A stretch of 64,000 nucleotides of DNA from Parvibaculum sp. Its GTDB lineage: Bacteria; Pseudomonadota; Alphaproteobacteria; Parvibaculales; Parvibaculaceae. The notes beneath the pieces are model-generated. The model ran no database searches. It saw only the letters and a list, made by a program, of their open reading frames with translations, and had not been told where the DNA came from. Numbering within the stretch: the stretch's first letter is position 1; each line of letters begins with the position of its first letter. Position numbers and translations under genes: made by a program. Location of the stretch: the NCBI GenBank assembly GCA_002694985.1, contig NZNS01000008.1, positions 16,226 to 80,225 on the forward strand, given 5' to 3'. Below, piece by piece: positions 26,334 to 34,661 of this stretch.

Positions 26334-27140
26334 TCAGCGGCCTGTGAATTTAGGGGTGCGCTTTTCGAGAAAAGCGGCCACAGCTTCGCGCTGATCTTCA
26401 CTGGTGGAAACGAGCGCGAACTGATCCGCATCCATGAATGTCGAAACCGCATTGAGCGCGGTGGCGGCTTGGGTAATACCGCGCTTTGCCATGCGAACGG
26501 CGACGGGCGGGAGCGCCGCAACCTTCTCTGCCCACAACCTTGCGACGGCAAGCGCCTCGCCATCTTCGCAGATTTCGTCGGCAAGACCCCAGGTCTCGGC
26601 TTTTCCGGCACTGACGCGCTCGCCAAAGATCGTGAGCTGCTTGGCGCGCGACGGCCCTATCAGGTTCACGAGCCGGGGCTGCGTATGCCAGCTCATATTC
26701 ATGCCGAGCGGAATTTCGGGCAGACGAAAATGGGCACCGCGGCCCGCTATGCGGAAATCGCAAGCGACGGCAAGGGCAACACCGCCGCCAATGCAAAAGC
26801 GTTCGATGGCGGCAATGGTCACCTGGTCGAGAGCTTCCCATGCATCGCACATTTCGGGGCCGACACGAAGCATCTCTCGTCTTTCGAGAAGCGAAGCTTC
26901 CGCGCGTTTCAAAATTTCGGGATCGGCAAGGTCGGCGCCGCCAGAGAAAGCCTGCCCACCGGTAAGAACGACCGCGCTGGTCGAAACATCGTCGCGAAGC
27001 GAGCGGGCAGCCGCTGTGAGATCACGCATGAGCTGGACGGATAGAGGATTGATCCTGTCTCCCCGGTCGAAGCGCAGCGTCGCGATACGCCCTTCCCGCT
27101 CGATGCTGATGAACTCGCCAATTTTTTCCGGACCAGACAT
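26334..27140 (-). CDS. Enoyl-CoA hydratase/isomerase family protein
   Basis: A 268-residue crotonase-fold protein. The oxyanion-hole regions are TGGQAFSGGADL and IERFCIGGGVALAVACDFRIA, followed by LPEIPLGM with the usual catalytic-site Glu, then GERVSAGKAETWGLADEI. The end EKRTPKFTGR is typical of the family. The ATG at 27140 has a purine-rich AGG...GGGG stretch upstream; an in-frame opening 63 codons earlier gives a Pro/Arg-rich extension unlike the family. The precise acyl-CoA substrate cannot be told. No other beta-oxidation gene is next to it. Confidence 0.9.
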   Translation of the reverse strand: MSGPEKIGEFISIEREGRIATLRFDRGDRINPLSVQLMRDLTAAARSLRDDVSTSAVVLTGGQAFSGGADLADPEILKRAEASLLERREMLRVGPEMCDAWEALDQVTIAAIERFCIGGGVALAVACDFRIAGRGAHFRLPEIPLGMNMSWHTQPRLVNLIGPSRAKQLTIFGERVSAGKAETWGLADEICEDGEALAVARLWAEKVAALPPVAVRMAKRGITQAATALNAVSTFMDADQFALVSTSEDQREAVAAFLEKRTPKFTGR

Positions 27141-27289
27141 TCCCCGCCTTTCCTGTTGCTGCGACGTCCGCGCGCCTCTTTCAGGCAATGATGGCCTCTG
27201 AAGGCTGGCCTGCCTAGGGGGGCATCGCCGGACGTGACAAAGCGGGCGACGCGGAGACCGCATCGTCGTCTCCGGCGGGGCGCACCGAG

Positions 27290-28642
27290 CTAGCTGACGG
27301 TCTGCCAGCTTCCGTCGGGCTGGCGGCATGCCGTGCCATATGCCTGCTCAGCGCGACCGCCGATGGTCACGACCGTCTGGTACTCACGGCAATAGCGGCC
27401 CTGTTCGGGTTCGTAGGTACGCAACGGGGTCACCTCGTAACCATAGCCGCCATCATCCCAATAGACAGGCTGGTTCGACGGGACATATTCGAGGATGTCA
27501 CTTACGCAAGCGCGGTTGCTATCGTCAATCGCCTGTCCGAGCAGACCGCCGACAAGTGCGCCGACCAACGCACCGCCGACAACGGGACCTGCCCCACGAT
27601 CCTGATGTGCGCCGATAACACCGCCAAGCACGGCACCAATCACCGCTCCGACCTTGTCGCTGTTGCAGGCGGATGTGCGATAGCCGTAGCCGGAGCTGCC
27701 ATAGCTATAGACGGAATCGTAACCGGCATAGGGCCCCGAATAGTAGTAGTCATCATAATAATAGCCCGCGACCGGCTGTACATAGACGGGCTGCGGAATC
27801 GTCACGATATGTGTCACGTTGCGGTAGACCACAACGGGGCCGCGGCGATGCGGATGGTGGCCCTTGCCGTGGTAACCGTACCACGGGCGGTCATTGTAGA
27901 CCGGACGATAGGGGCGCTTGTGGTTTCCGTCCCGATAATTCCGAGGCGGAGCGCGGTACTGGTGTCCACGACGACTATCTCGATACTGCGCTCCGTTACG
28001 ATGGCGTTCGAGATGCTGCTGGCGCACGAGCGCCTGTTGCCGGGCCCGTTGCTGAACCTCCCGCTGCGATTGCTGGCGCAGATCTCGTTCGTGCCGCTCC
28101 GCTGTTTCGCGACGCTGGCGCGCCGAATTTGCCTGCTGCCTGCTCTGCCGCTCCCTCATCTCCCGGCGCCTGTCCTGCTCTCGCTGCTCTGCCTGTTGGC
28201 GGCGAACCTGCTCATTATGGGCCTGCTGACGGTGCTTAGGCTGGCCGGCTGCTTGCTGCTGTTGGCGCTGACGCAAATCGAGCTGCCGGCGGTGTTGACC
28301 CGCCTGCTGGTGCTGACGTCCCCGTTGCGCATGCTGCTGCTGACGGCGTTGTTTTTCCTGCGCGGCCTGCTGCTGGTGTTGCCGGGCGCGCTGTTGCACC
28401 TGCTGGGCCTTTTGGCCCGGCCGGCGCTCAATCTGCCGGGGCGGGCTTTTTTGCGCCTGACTTCGCTGCGGACGATTGCTTTCGGGGCGATGCTGGCGCT
28501 GACGCGTGCCGGCCCCGCGACCTTCCCTTTGTTGCTGAAACTGAACCGCATCGCGTCCCTGGGCGGCACTGACCGCCGGAAAAAACCCGAGAGCCAGTGT
28601 CAGCACAGCGAAAATAGATGCAATTTTTTGGTATCTCTGCAT
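27290..28642 (-). CDS. Secreted Gln/Arg/His-rich protein with glycine-zipper (17 kDa surface antigen-like) domain
   Basis: A 450-residue protein with a signal peptide (about 1-27, ending SAAQG). Residues about 30-230 are almost only Gln, Arg, His and Ala, strongly basic and probably disordered or helical. A Tyr/Pro/Gly-rich part follows (GYYYDDYYYSG). Then comes a glycine-zipper segment, VGAVIGAVLGGVIGA and VVGGALVGALVGGLLG (about 340-390), of the type found in Rickettsia 17 kDa antigen and SlyB lipoproteins. The C-terminus (about 400-448) has CREYQTVVTIGGR and AYGTACRQPDGSWQ, the usual tail of that family. It lacks a lipobox Cys. It is likely at the outer membrane; the basic tract may bind nucleic acid, LPS or peptidoglycan. 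Confidence 0.75.
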   Translation of the reverse strand: MQRYQKIASIFAVLTLALGFFPAVSAAQGRDAVQFQQQREGRGAGTRQRQHRPESNRPQRSQAQKSPPRQIERRPGQKAQQVQQRARQHQQQAAQEKQRRQQQHAQRGRQHQQAGQHRRQLDLRQRQQQQAAGQPKHRQQAHNEQVRRQQAEQREQDRRREMRERQSRQQANSARQRRETAERHERDLRQQSQREVQQRARQQALVRQQHLERHRNGAQYRDSRRGHQYRAPPRNYRDGNHKRPYRPVYNDRPWYGYHGKGHHPHRRGPVVVYRNVTHIVTIPQPVYVQPVAGYYYDDYYYSGPYAGYDSVYSYGSSGYGYRTSACNSDKVGAVIGAVLGGVIGAHQDRGAGPVVGGALVGALVGGLLGQAIDDSNRACVSDILEYVPSNQPVYWDDGGYGYEVTPLRTYEPEQGRYCREYQTVVTIGGRAEQAYGTACRQPDGSWQTVS

Positions 28643-28837
28643 GTTACTCCGGCACCTCCCTCATATCGCAGACTGATCCGTCCCTGGCCCGATACAAGAT
28701 TTTCATTGCCGACCTGAATGGCGCATGAACCACTTGTTAATCTGCGAACCGGAGCGAGGCGGTATGCCGGTTGAATTCGGTCGCGGTTTCCCCTCAAATC
28801 CCGCGCTTCGACGCCATGCGTTTTCACTGGAGGCGGA

Positions 28838-30079
28838 ATGACCGAAAAAAGCTCAATGCAATCAGACTATGAGTCCTTTCTGCACGCCGCCTGCGACCGT
28901 CTTGGCTACAGCAAATCCACCTTGTCGCTGCTTTCGCTCGCAGCCCTCGAGATCAAGGTCGAAATACCGATCATTCGCGACAATGGAGAACTGGCCGTTT
29001 TCAGCGGCTATCGTGTGCAGCACCAGAATGTGCGCGGACCGTGCAAAGGCGGTCTTCGGTATCACCCGAAAGTCGATATCGACGAAGTGCGCGGGCTCGC
29101 CTCGCTCATGACGATGAAAACGGCGCTGGCCGACATTCCCCTCGGCGGCGGCAAGGGCGGCATCCGCTGCAATCCCCGCGAACTTTCGAGGCGCGAACTC
29201 GAGGTGCTGACCCGCAAATTCGTGAAGCGCATTCACCGCGAGATCGGGCCGAACAGCGACATCATGGCGCCGGATGTGGGCACCAATGCGCAAGTCATGG
29301 GTTGGATTCACAGCGAATATTCCGCGATCTACGGACATTCGCCCGCTGCGGTCACGGGCAAACCGCTGGCGCTGGGTGGTTCAGCAGGCCGCGACAAGGC
29401 AACGGGTCATGGCATCGGTATCGTCGTGAAGACCTATGCCGAGCGTTATGGCACCCCTCTCGAAGGGGCCACTGTTGCGTTGCAGGGCTTTGGCAATGTC
29501 GGCTTTCACGCGGCAAAGGCTCTCTGCGATCTGGGCATGAAGATCGTTGCCGTCTCGGACGCACGCAGCGCCGTCTATCACGAGGACGGCGTCGACATTG
29601 CTGCGCTCGCCAAGCAGAAAAGCGAACGGGGATTGCTTGCCGATGTCGATGGCTACGAGGCGCTCGATCCAGGGGCGGAACTCGAAGTCGAGTGCGACTA
29701 CCTGGTCCCTGCGGCGCTCGACGGTGTGATCACGAAAGAAAATGCGCCAAGGATCAAGGCCGGGGTCATCGTAGAGGGAGCGAATGGTCCCGTGACCAGC
29801 GAAGCGGACGTCCTCCTGCATGAGAGAGGCATTACTGTCGTCCCCGATATTCTTGCCAATTCCGGCGGCGTCATCGTCAGCTATTTCGAATGGGCCCAGA
29901 ATCTTCAGCGTGAGGTCTGGCCGCTCAAAAGGGTCGATGACGAGCTCGAACGTATTCTGACCAATGCCGCCCGTCATGTCTTCGACCACGCAGCACAAGC
30001 TAAGCTTGATCTGCGCTCGGCAGCCTTCGACATCGCTGTCCGCCGGGTGAAGGAGGCCTTGGACGCCTCGGGCATCTGA
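28838..30079 (+). CDS. gdhA: Glutamate dehydrogenase
   Basis: A 413-residue member of the Glu/Leu/Phe/Val dehydrogenase family, which interconverts glutamate and 2-oxoglutarate plus ammonia. The substrate domain shows GPCKGGLRYHP, TMKTALADIPLGGGKGGI with the catalytic Lys, and IMAPDVGTN with the catalytic Asp. The dinucleotide fold follows with VALQGFGNVGFHAAK, and VEGANGPVTSEAD and DILANSGGVIVSYFEWAQN are kept. The length is that of the small hexameric group. AGGCGG precedes the ATG. It is divergent from the glycine-zipper gene and separate from uppP. Coenzyme preference is not certain from sequence alone. Confidence 0.95.
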   Translation: MTEKSSMQSDYESFLHAACDRLGYSKSTLSLLSLAALEIKVEIPIIRDNGELAVFSGYRVQHQNVRGPCKGGLRYHPKVDIDEVRGLASLMTMKTALADIPLGGGKGGIRCNPRELSRRELEVLTRKFVKRIHREIGPNSDIMAPDVGTNAQVMGWIHSEYSAIYGHSPAAVTGKPLALGGSAGRDKATGHGIGIVVKTYAERYGTPLEGATVALQGFGNVGFHAAKALCDLGMKIVAVSDARSAVYHEDGVDIAALAKQKSERGLLADVDGYEALDPGAELEVECDYLVPAALDGVITKENAPRIKAGVIVEGANGPVTSEADVLLHERGITVVPDILANSGGVIVSYFEWAQNLQREVWPLKRVDDELERILTNAARHVFDHAAQAKLDLRSAAFDIAVRRVKEALDASGI

Positions 30080-30203
30080 TAAATAGAGTCCGAAACGGCT
30101 TTTTCGCTATCTGACATGGAGCCGCCATAAGGTTCGTGTAACGCTCGTCATGCTAGGCTCTTGGCGAATCGTTCCCTCTCCAACGCAGGATTCTCTGCCT
30201 GAC

Positions 30204-31010
30204 ATGATCGAGCACAGTTTTCTGCAGGCCCTCATTCTTGGCATTGTCGAGGGCGTATCCGAATTTCTGCCGATTTCCTCGACAGGCCATCTCATCGTGG
30301 TTGGCCATCTGATCGGCTTTTCGAGCATGCCGGGCAAGGTCTTCGAGGTGGTGATCCAGCTCGGCGCCATTCTGGCCATTTGCGTGCTGTACTGGCGTCG
30401 GCTTCTGCATGTGGTTCTCGATGCACGCCATGACCCGGCTGCGCGGAGTTTCATCGGCGCCATTATCGTCGCAATGATCCCCGCCGGGCTTCTGGGCGTG
30501 CTCTTTCACGACTTCATCATCAATGTTCTCTTTTCGCCCTATGTGGTGTGCACAACGCTGATCCTTGGCGGGATTGCAATCATTGTGATCGAGCGGCTTC
30601 ACCTGGAGACACGCATCACCTCCATCGAGACACTGCCAATGAAGACAGCGCTGAAAATCGGTTTGTTTCAGTGCATGGCGCTTGTGCCCGGCGTTTCGCG
30701 TTCAGGTGCGACGATCCTCGGGGCATTGCTTGTCGGCGTGGAGCGCAAGACGGCGGCGGAGTTCTCCTTCTTTCTCGCCATCCCGGTGATGCTCGGGGCT
30801 TCTGCCATCAATCTCATAGAGACTTGGGATCTGATCCAGCCCTCTCACGCCTTCATCATTGCCACAGGCTTCATTGCAGCGTTTCTTTCCGCACTCGTCG
30901 TCGTGCAGTGGCTGCTCAATTTCGTTAGCAATCACGGCTACTCGATCTTCGGCTGGTACCGGATCGTATTCGGCTGTTTGTTGCTCGTCTATTTCATGGC
31001 CAGAGGTTGA
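30204..31010 (+). CDS. uppP: Undecaprenyl-diphosphatase
   Basis: A 268-residue membrane phosphatase that dephosphorylates undecaprenyl diphosphate, recycling the lipid carrier for peptidoglycan and other glycans; it also gives bacitracin resistance. The two active-site signatures are EGVSEFLPISSTGHL (about 16-30) and PGVSRSGATI. About eight hydrophobic segments are present. I prefer the ATG at 30204 because the sequence then begins exactly like the family; an earlier in-frame TTG/ATG region adds 18 unrelated residues. Confidence 0.95.
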   Translation: MIEHSFLQALILGIVEGVSEFLPISSTGHLIVVGHLIGFSSMPGKVFEVVIQLGAILAICVLYWRRLLHVVLDARHDPAARSFIGAIIVAMIPAGLLGVLFHDFIINVLFSPYVVCTTLILGGIAIIVIERLHLETRITSIETLPMKTALKIGLFQCMALVPGVSRSGATILGALLVGVERKTAAEFSFFLAIPVMLGASAINLIETWDLIQPSHAFIIATGFIAAFLSALVVVQWLLNFVSNHGYSIFGWYRIVFGCLLLVYFMARG

Positions 31011-31166
31011 GTTTCGTCCGTTTTCGGCGACAACCCTGACAATTCCGTCAAAACGAGATGCTTACCGGAACGTATATCATGCTTAACCAAGCGTTATACG
31101 TTTTGTCGCTAGTCTGACCTTTCTACACCCAAGGGATAGCGGCAGCCTCCGGGATTTACGGCGGAA

Positions 31167-32663
31167 ATGAATAGGCAAACCATCACCGGCGACGCGCTGA
31201 ATCAAGATGATCCGCACCCGCGCGAATTGCAAACGCCGGCCGATCCGCTTTTTTCGGAACAAGCGACCGACTACTCCATAGAGCCTGTCAGGTTGCGGTT
31301 CCGCCAGCCTGATCTGGAGCACAGATTCAACGTCGACAACTTCGCGCGTCAGGTCGGCCTCTTGCGCCTTTCGATTGCGCTAGGCGCGATCATCTTCGCC
31401 GTCTACGCCGTATTAGACCCCTTTATCATTCCGGAAATCACCCACGAAGCCTGGGCAATCCGGCTGGGACTCGCCTGTCCGCTTCTTCTTCTCATCGTGG
31501 CGATTTCCTACATGCCTGGATTTTCCTATCGCCACCAGGCGTTGTTGTCGCTGGCCATGTGTATTCCCGGCCTAGCCGTCGTCGGTATGATTTCGATCGC
31601 GTCATCGCCGGGCAACTATCTCTACTATGCCGGCATCCTCATTGTTCTGACCTATGTGAACTGCCTTTGGCGTTTGCGGTATTACTATTCCATCTTGATG
31701 TCCGGCCTGACCTGCGGCGCTTACGAATTCGTCGCCCTGTTCGTGAATCCCATTCCCGCGAACATGCTCATCAACAACAATGCGTTCCTGCTCTTCGGCG
31801 TCGGGGTGAGCGTATTCGTGAACTACGTTCAGGAGTACAAACTCCGCCAGAGCTTCGTCGACAATGAAAAGCTGCGCGCTGAGCAACGCCGTTCCGAGCG
31901 CCTGCTCAGCCGCTCCGAAGCCGCAAACCGCGCCAAGAACGATTTCCTTGCGATCATGAGCCATGAGCTCCGCACACCGCTCAATGCGATTATCGGCTTT
32001 TCCGAAATCATCTCGAACCAGATGTTCGGGCCAGTGGGTCAACCGAAATATGTGGACTATGCCACCGATATCCGCGCAAGCGGCGCGCATCTATTGAGCA
32101 TCATCAACGATATTCTCGACATCTCGAAGGCAGAAGCCGGCAAGCTGCAGCTCGAAGAAGAACCGATCGATCCCGTAGAGGCTCTGAACTCGACCATGCG
32201 CATGTTCCGCCAGCGTGCGTCCGAACTCGGCGTGGACCTGACCTTCCGCATTCGCGACGACATTCCCTGGCTCATTGCCGATCCTCGCCTCTTCAATCAG
32301 GTGGCGATCAATCTGACATCGAACGCCCTCAAATTTACACCCGAGAACGGCAATGTCTGGGTGGAGCTAAGCTTCGATGCGGCTGGCGACATGGTGCTTA
32401 GCGTGAAGGATACGGGCATCGGCATCAAGGCGTCGGACACCAGGCGCATTTTCGAGCCTTTCGTGCAGGTCGAAGATGCCATGTCACGGACGCAACAGGG
32501 CACAGGTCTCGGGCTTCCGCTGGTCCGCAAGATCATGAGCCTGCATGGCGGAACGGTAGAACTCGAAAGCACGGTCGGCGAAGGCACGACCGTGCGCGCG
32601 ACGTTCCCGAAAAGCCGGTTCGTCGCGCCCCAGGCCGATGAGCAGCAATGGCAGGCGAGTTGA
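31167..32663 (+). CDS. Membrane sensor histidine kinase with six-helix input domain
   Basis: A 498-residue kinase. After a 60-residue cytosolic start, about six hydrophobic segments lie between 65 and 230 with very short loops, a layout also seen in kinases that sense membrane-soluble signals (CqsS, LqsS, PhcS). A coiled linker follows, then the phospho-acceptor His266 in MSHELRTPLNAIIGFSE, the N box LTSNALKFT, DTGIGI (G1) and GTGLGLPLV (G2). It has no receiver domain and no response regulator gene next to it. The stop is only 10 bases from the stop of the convergent PilZ-methyltransferase gene. The ligand is unknown. Confidence 0.92.
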   Translation: MNRQTITGDALNQDDPHPRELQTPADPLFSEQATDYSIEPVRLRFRQPDLEHRFNVDNFARQVGLLRLSIALGAIIFAVYAVLDPFIIPEITHEAWAIRLGLACPLLLLIVAISYMPGFSYRHQALLSLAMCIPGLAVVGMISIASSPGNYLYYAGILIVLTYVNCLWRLRYYYSILMSGLTCGAYEFVALFVNPIPANMLINNNAFLLFGVGVSVFVNYVQEYKLRQSFVDNEKLRAEQRRSERLLSRSEAANRAKNDFLAIMSHELRTPLNAIIGFSEIISNQMFGPVGQPKYVDYATDIRASGAHLLSIINDILDISKAEAGKLQLEEEPIDPVEALNSTMRMFRQRASELGVDLTFRIRDDIPWLIADPRLFNQVAINLTSNALKFTPENGNVWVELSFDAAGDMVLSVKDTGIGIKASDTRRIFEPFVQVEDAMSRTQQGTGLGLPLVRKIMSLHGGTVELESTVGEGTTVRATFPKSRFVAPQADEQQWQAS

Positions 32664-32673
32664 CGGCAGACCG

Positions 32674-34083
32674 TCAGACGGGCTTGTCCACCACCATCAG
32701 ATAGATGCACTTCGTCGAGTCCACCTCGACCGTGACATTGGCGACATCAAGCCCTTCAATCAGTGCCAGCATGTCTTCTTCCGTGCGATAGATCAGGCTC
32801 CAGTCAGTAACGAACTCGAGCGGCCACTCGCAGCTTTCCCTGCCCTTCCTGACGTTAGCGAGGATAAGCTTGCCTCCCGGCTTCACCTGCTCATAGAGAT
32901 CCCTGGTGAGCGCGCGGGCACGACGTGCAGAGAGATAATCGTAGAGCCCGAGGCTATAGATTGCGTCCTGCGGCGGCAGGGCCCGGAAGAGCGCACCCGC
33001 CTTGAGCAACTGCGCGAACGATGCTTGAAGGCACTGAACCTTCGCTCTTCCGGCATGGCGCACTACTTCCGGATAGGCGTGTTCATAGGCATGGGTAAGC
33101 GCCCGATCATCCTGATCGATCAGGGTGAAGTTTACCGGACGCGGCAGCGTATCGATCTTCAGATAGTCGTAGACTTCGTAAGCGGAACCACAACCAAGAT
33201 TGGCGATGTTCAGCGGCGTATCGCCAGGCTTATCGGCGATATAGTCGGCGATGATCTTCTGCGTCATGCGAAGACGCGTGCCCACGCAAGCTCCGGTTTC
33301 GATACCGATGCGATGCAATAGCTTTTCGTATGGTGTATTTCCGACGCGCTGCCACTCATAGACATAGTTCATGATCTGGAAGTCGCCGGGATAACCCAAC
33401 GGCTTCTCATAGCAACGCCTCATGACGGCACCCGGCATGAAATCCGGCGTCAGTACACGCTCGGCATAGCGCTTGTGGCGCGCAAGAACGGCCGGATCGT
33501 GCCAGACGGGCTCAAGTACATCATTGCCCCGATACCAAAGCTCCTGCCATTGCGGCACTATGCGCTCTTCACAAGCAATCAGGGCCTCTAGAAGCAGCTT
33601 CTCGCGCTCTTCACCCTTTGCTGTCAGCCGCGCCTCATAGCTTTCGAGCACGTCTTTATAGGAGCGGAAGAGATTGATGATCTCGCTGCAGAGTTGCTGA
33701 AACTCCGGCAGGATACCCTCAGCGGTCGCGAAGAGCGGGTCGGCAAGTGCTTGCGAAAGCACAAGATTGTCGTGCTCGCTGACAATGCTGGGAATGTCGA
33801 GATAGCCGGAGGTAAACTCCAGACCAATCACTGTCCTGACGCCTTGGGGCTCTACCCGGCGAATACGCCCTGCGCCTCCAAACAACCGGGCATCGCCCAC
33901 CCGGAATTCAAAGGGCATTTCCGATCCCATGAGATCGTCCCAGCCATCGGACCGCGAACTCTGAATCGCGATGCCCGTCATGCTGAGATTTTTTAGCTGT
34001 GCACGCTCGTTCTCGATCAGGACCGCGGGAACGGCCTCCCGGAAAAGCTGCTCAGGCCGGAATCGTTCGGCCCGGTAAAACAT
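32674..34083 (-). CDS. PilZ-domain SAM methyltransferase, PhcB-like (3-hydroxypalmitate methyl ester synthase type)
   Basis: A protein of 469 residues. Residues about 15-105 look like a PilZ domain (NERAQLKNLSMTGIAIQS, then TVIGLEFTSGYLDI), though the RxxxR part is weak. A helical middle precedes a class I methyltransferase domain from about 285: IANLGCGSAYEVYDYL, FTLIDQDDRALTHAYEH, IYSLGLYDYLS and VKPGGKLILANVRKG. This arrangement matches proteins named after Ralstonia PhcB, which makes the quorum signal 3-hydroxypalmitic acid methyl ester. I chose ATG 34083 with AAGG seven bases upstream; a GTG at 34170 is possible. Signal synthesis is inferred from the family name and from the adjacent kinase. 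Confidence 0.75.
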   Translation of the reverse strand: MFYRAERFRPEQLFREAVPAVLIENERAQLKNLSMTGIAIQSSRSDGWDDLMGSEMPFEFRVGDARLFGGAGRIRRVEPQGVRTVIGLEFTSGYLDIPSIVSEHDNLVLSQALADPLFATAEGILPEFQQLCSEIINLFRSYKDVLESYEARLTAKGEEREKLLLEALIACEERIVPQWQELWYRGNDVLEPVWHDPAVLARHKRYAERVLTPDFMPGAVMRRCYEKPLGYPGDFQIMNYVYEWQRVGNTPYEKLLHRIGIETGACVGTRLRMTQKIIADYIADKPGDTPLNIANLGCGSAYEVYDYLKIDTLPRPVNFTLIDQDDRALTHAYEHAYPEVVRHAGRAKVQCLQASFAQLLKAGALFRALPPQDAIYSLGLYDYLSARRARALTRDLYEQVKPGGKLILANVRKGRESCEWPLEFVTDWSLIYRTEEDMLALIEGLDVANVTVEVDSTKCIYLMVVDKPV

Positions 34084-34415
34084 CCGGCGGCCTTCAGCCC
34101 CCGTCAGTTGTTCATATGTACGTATCACTGGCCCCACCTGTCTCAAAAGTAGACGACAATAAGGAATCACAGGCTTCTCGTTGTTGCAATTACTAACAAA
34201 AGCTTAAAACGAGAGTTGCAGCTATTCCACAATGACCGTTTCAGGCAACTGTCGTGCCAGACGTCGCGATGAAGGCCGTGCAACGCCAAGCTGTCCCTTT
34301 TTTGACGGAATACGGCGCGTTGCCGCCATGCAGACCGCGCACGTCTCAGAGCTGAGGCATTGCCCGGTCAGGACGAGGCAGCAGAATGACGCTATACAAA
34401 AATTCCGTGTGTTAA
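34084..34415. other. Intergenic stretch, no gene seen
   Basis: About 330 bases upstream of the PhcB-like gene. The part near 34171-34230 is AT-rich and should include its promoter. No family-like coding sequence or RNA structure is evident to me. Confidence 0.4.
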
Positions 34416-34577
34416 CGGAAGAATGTCACTTTTGAGGGGGACCTTCCGGTCTGGAATGACGCGACTCATCGGCACAAGAAAACCGGCGAATTCATTCAGA
34501 AAGACAAGCGCAACATTCGCGATCTTCTCGGGATGCCTGAAAATGCCTTTTCTCCCGCGCAAGAGATGCCAGCGTAA
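34416..34577 (+). other. Protein-like open frame without start codon
   Basis: Between a TAA at 34413 and another at 34575 a 53-codon frame reads as a plausible soluble protein (FEGDLPVWNDATHRH, then KTGEFIQKDKRNIRDLLGM). It contains no ATG, GTG or TTG before its last third. An ATG at 34423 with GGAAG upstream is in the wrong frame. It may be a small gene broken near its start or a chance frame. I do not recognise the family. Confidence 0.28.
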
Positions 34578-34661
34578 GCAGCACCACCCCGCCCTGTCCG
34601 AACCCATCATGGATAAACCAAACCTCCCGGCGGCATTCTTTCTTTGTCCCCTCCACTTCAA

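Noticed and set aside
27290..28642. CRISPR-like look of the CAG/CTG-rich repetitive DNA
   Set aside because: No regular direct repeats with unique spacers; it is low-complexity coding sequence.
27605..28717. Leu-rich plus-strand frame of 370 codons opposite the Gln/Arg-rich protein
   Set aside because: The Leu-rich translation follows directly from the repeated CAG/CGC codons of the minus-strand gene, which has signal peptide and glycine-zipper domain.
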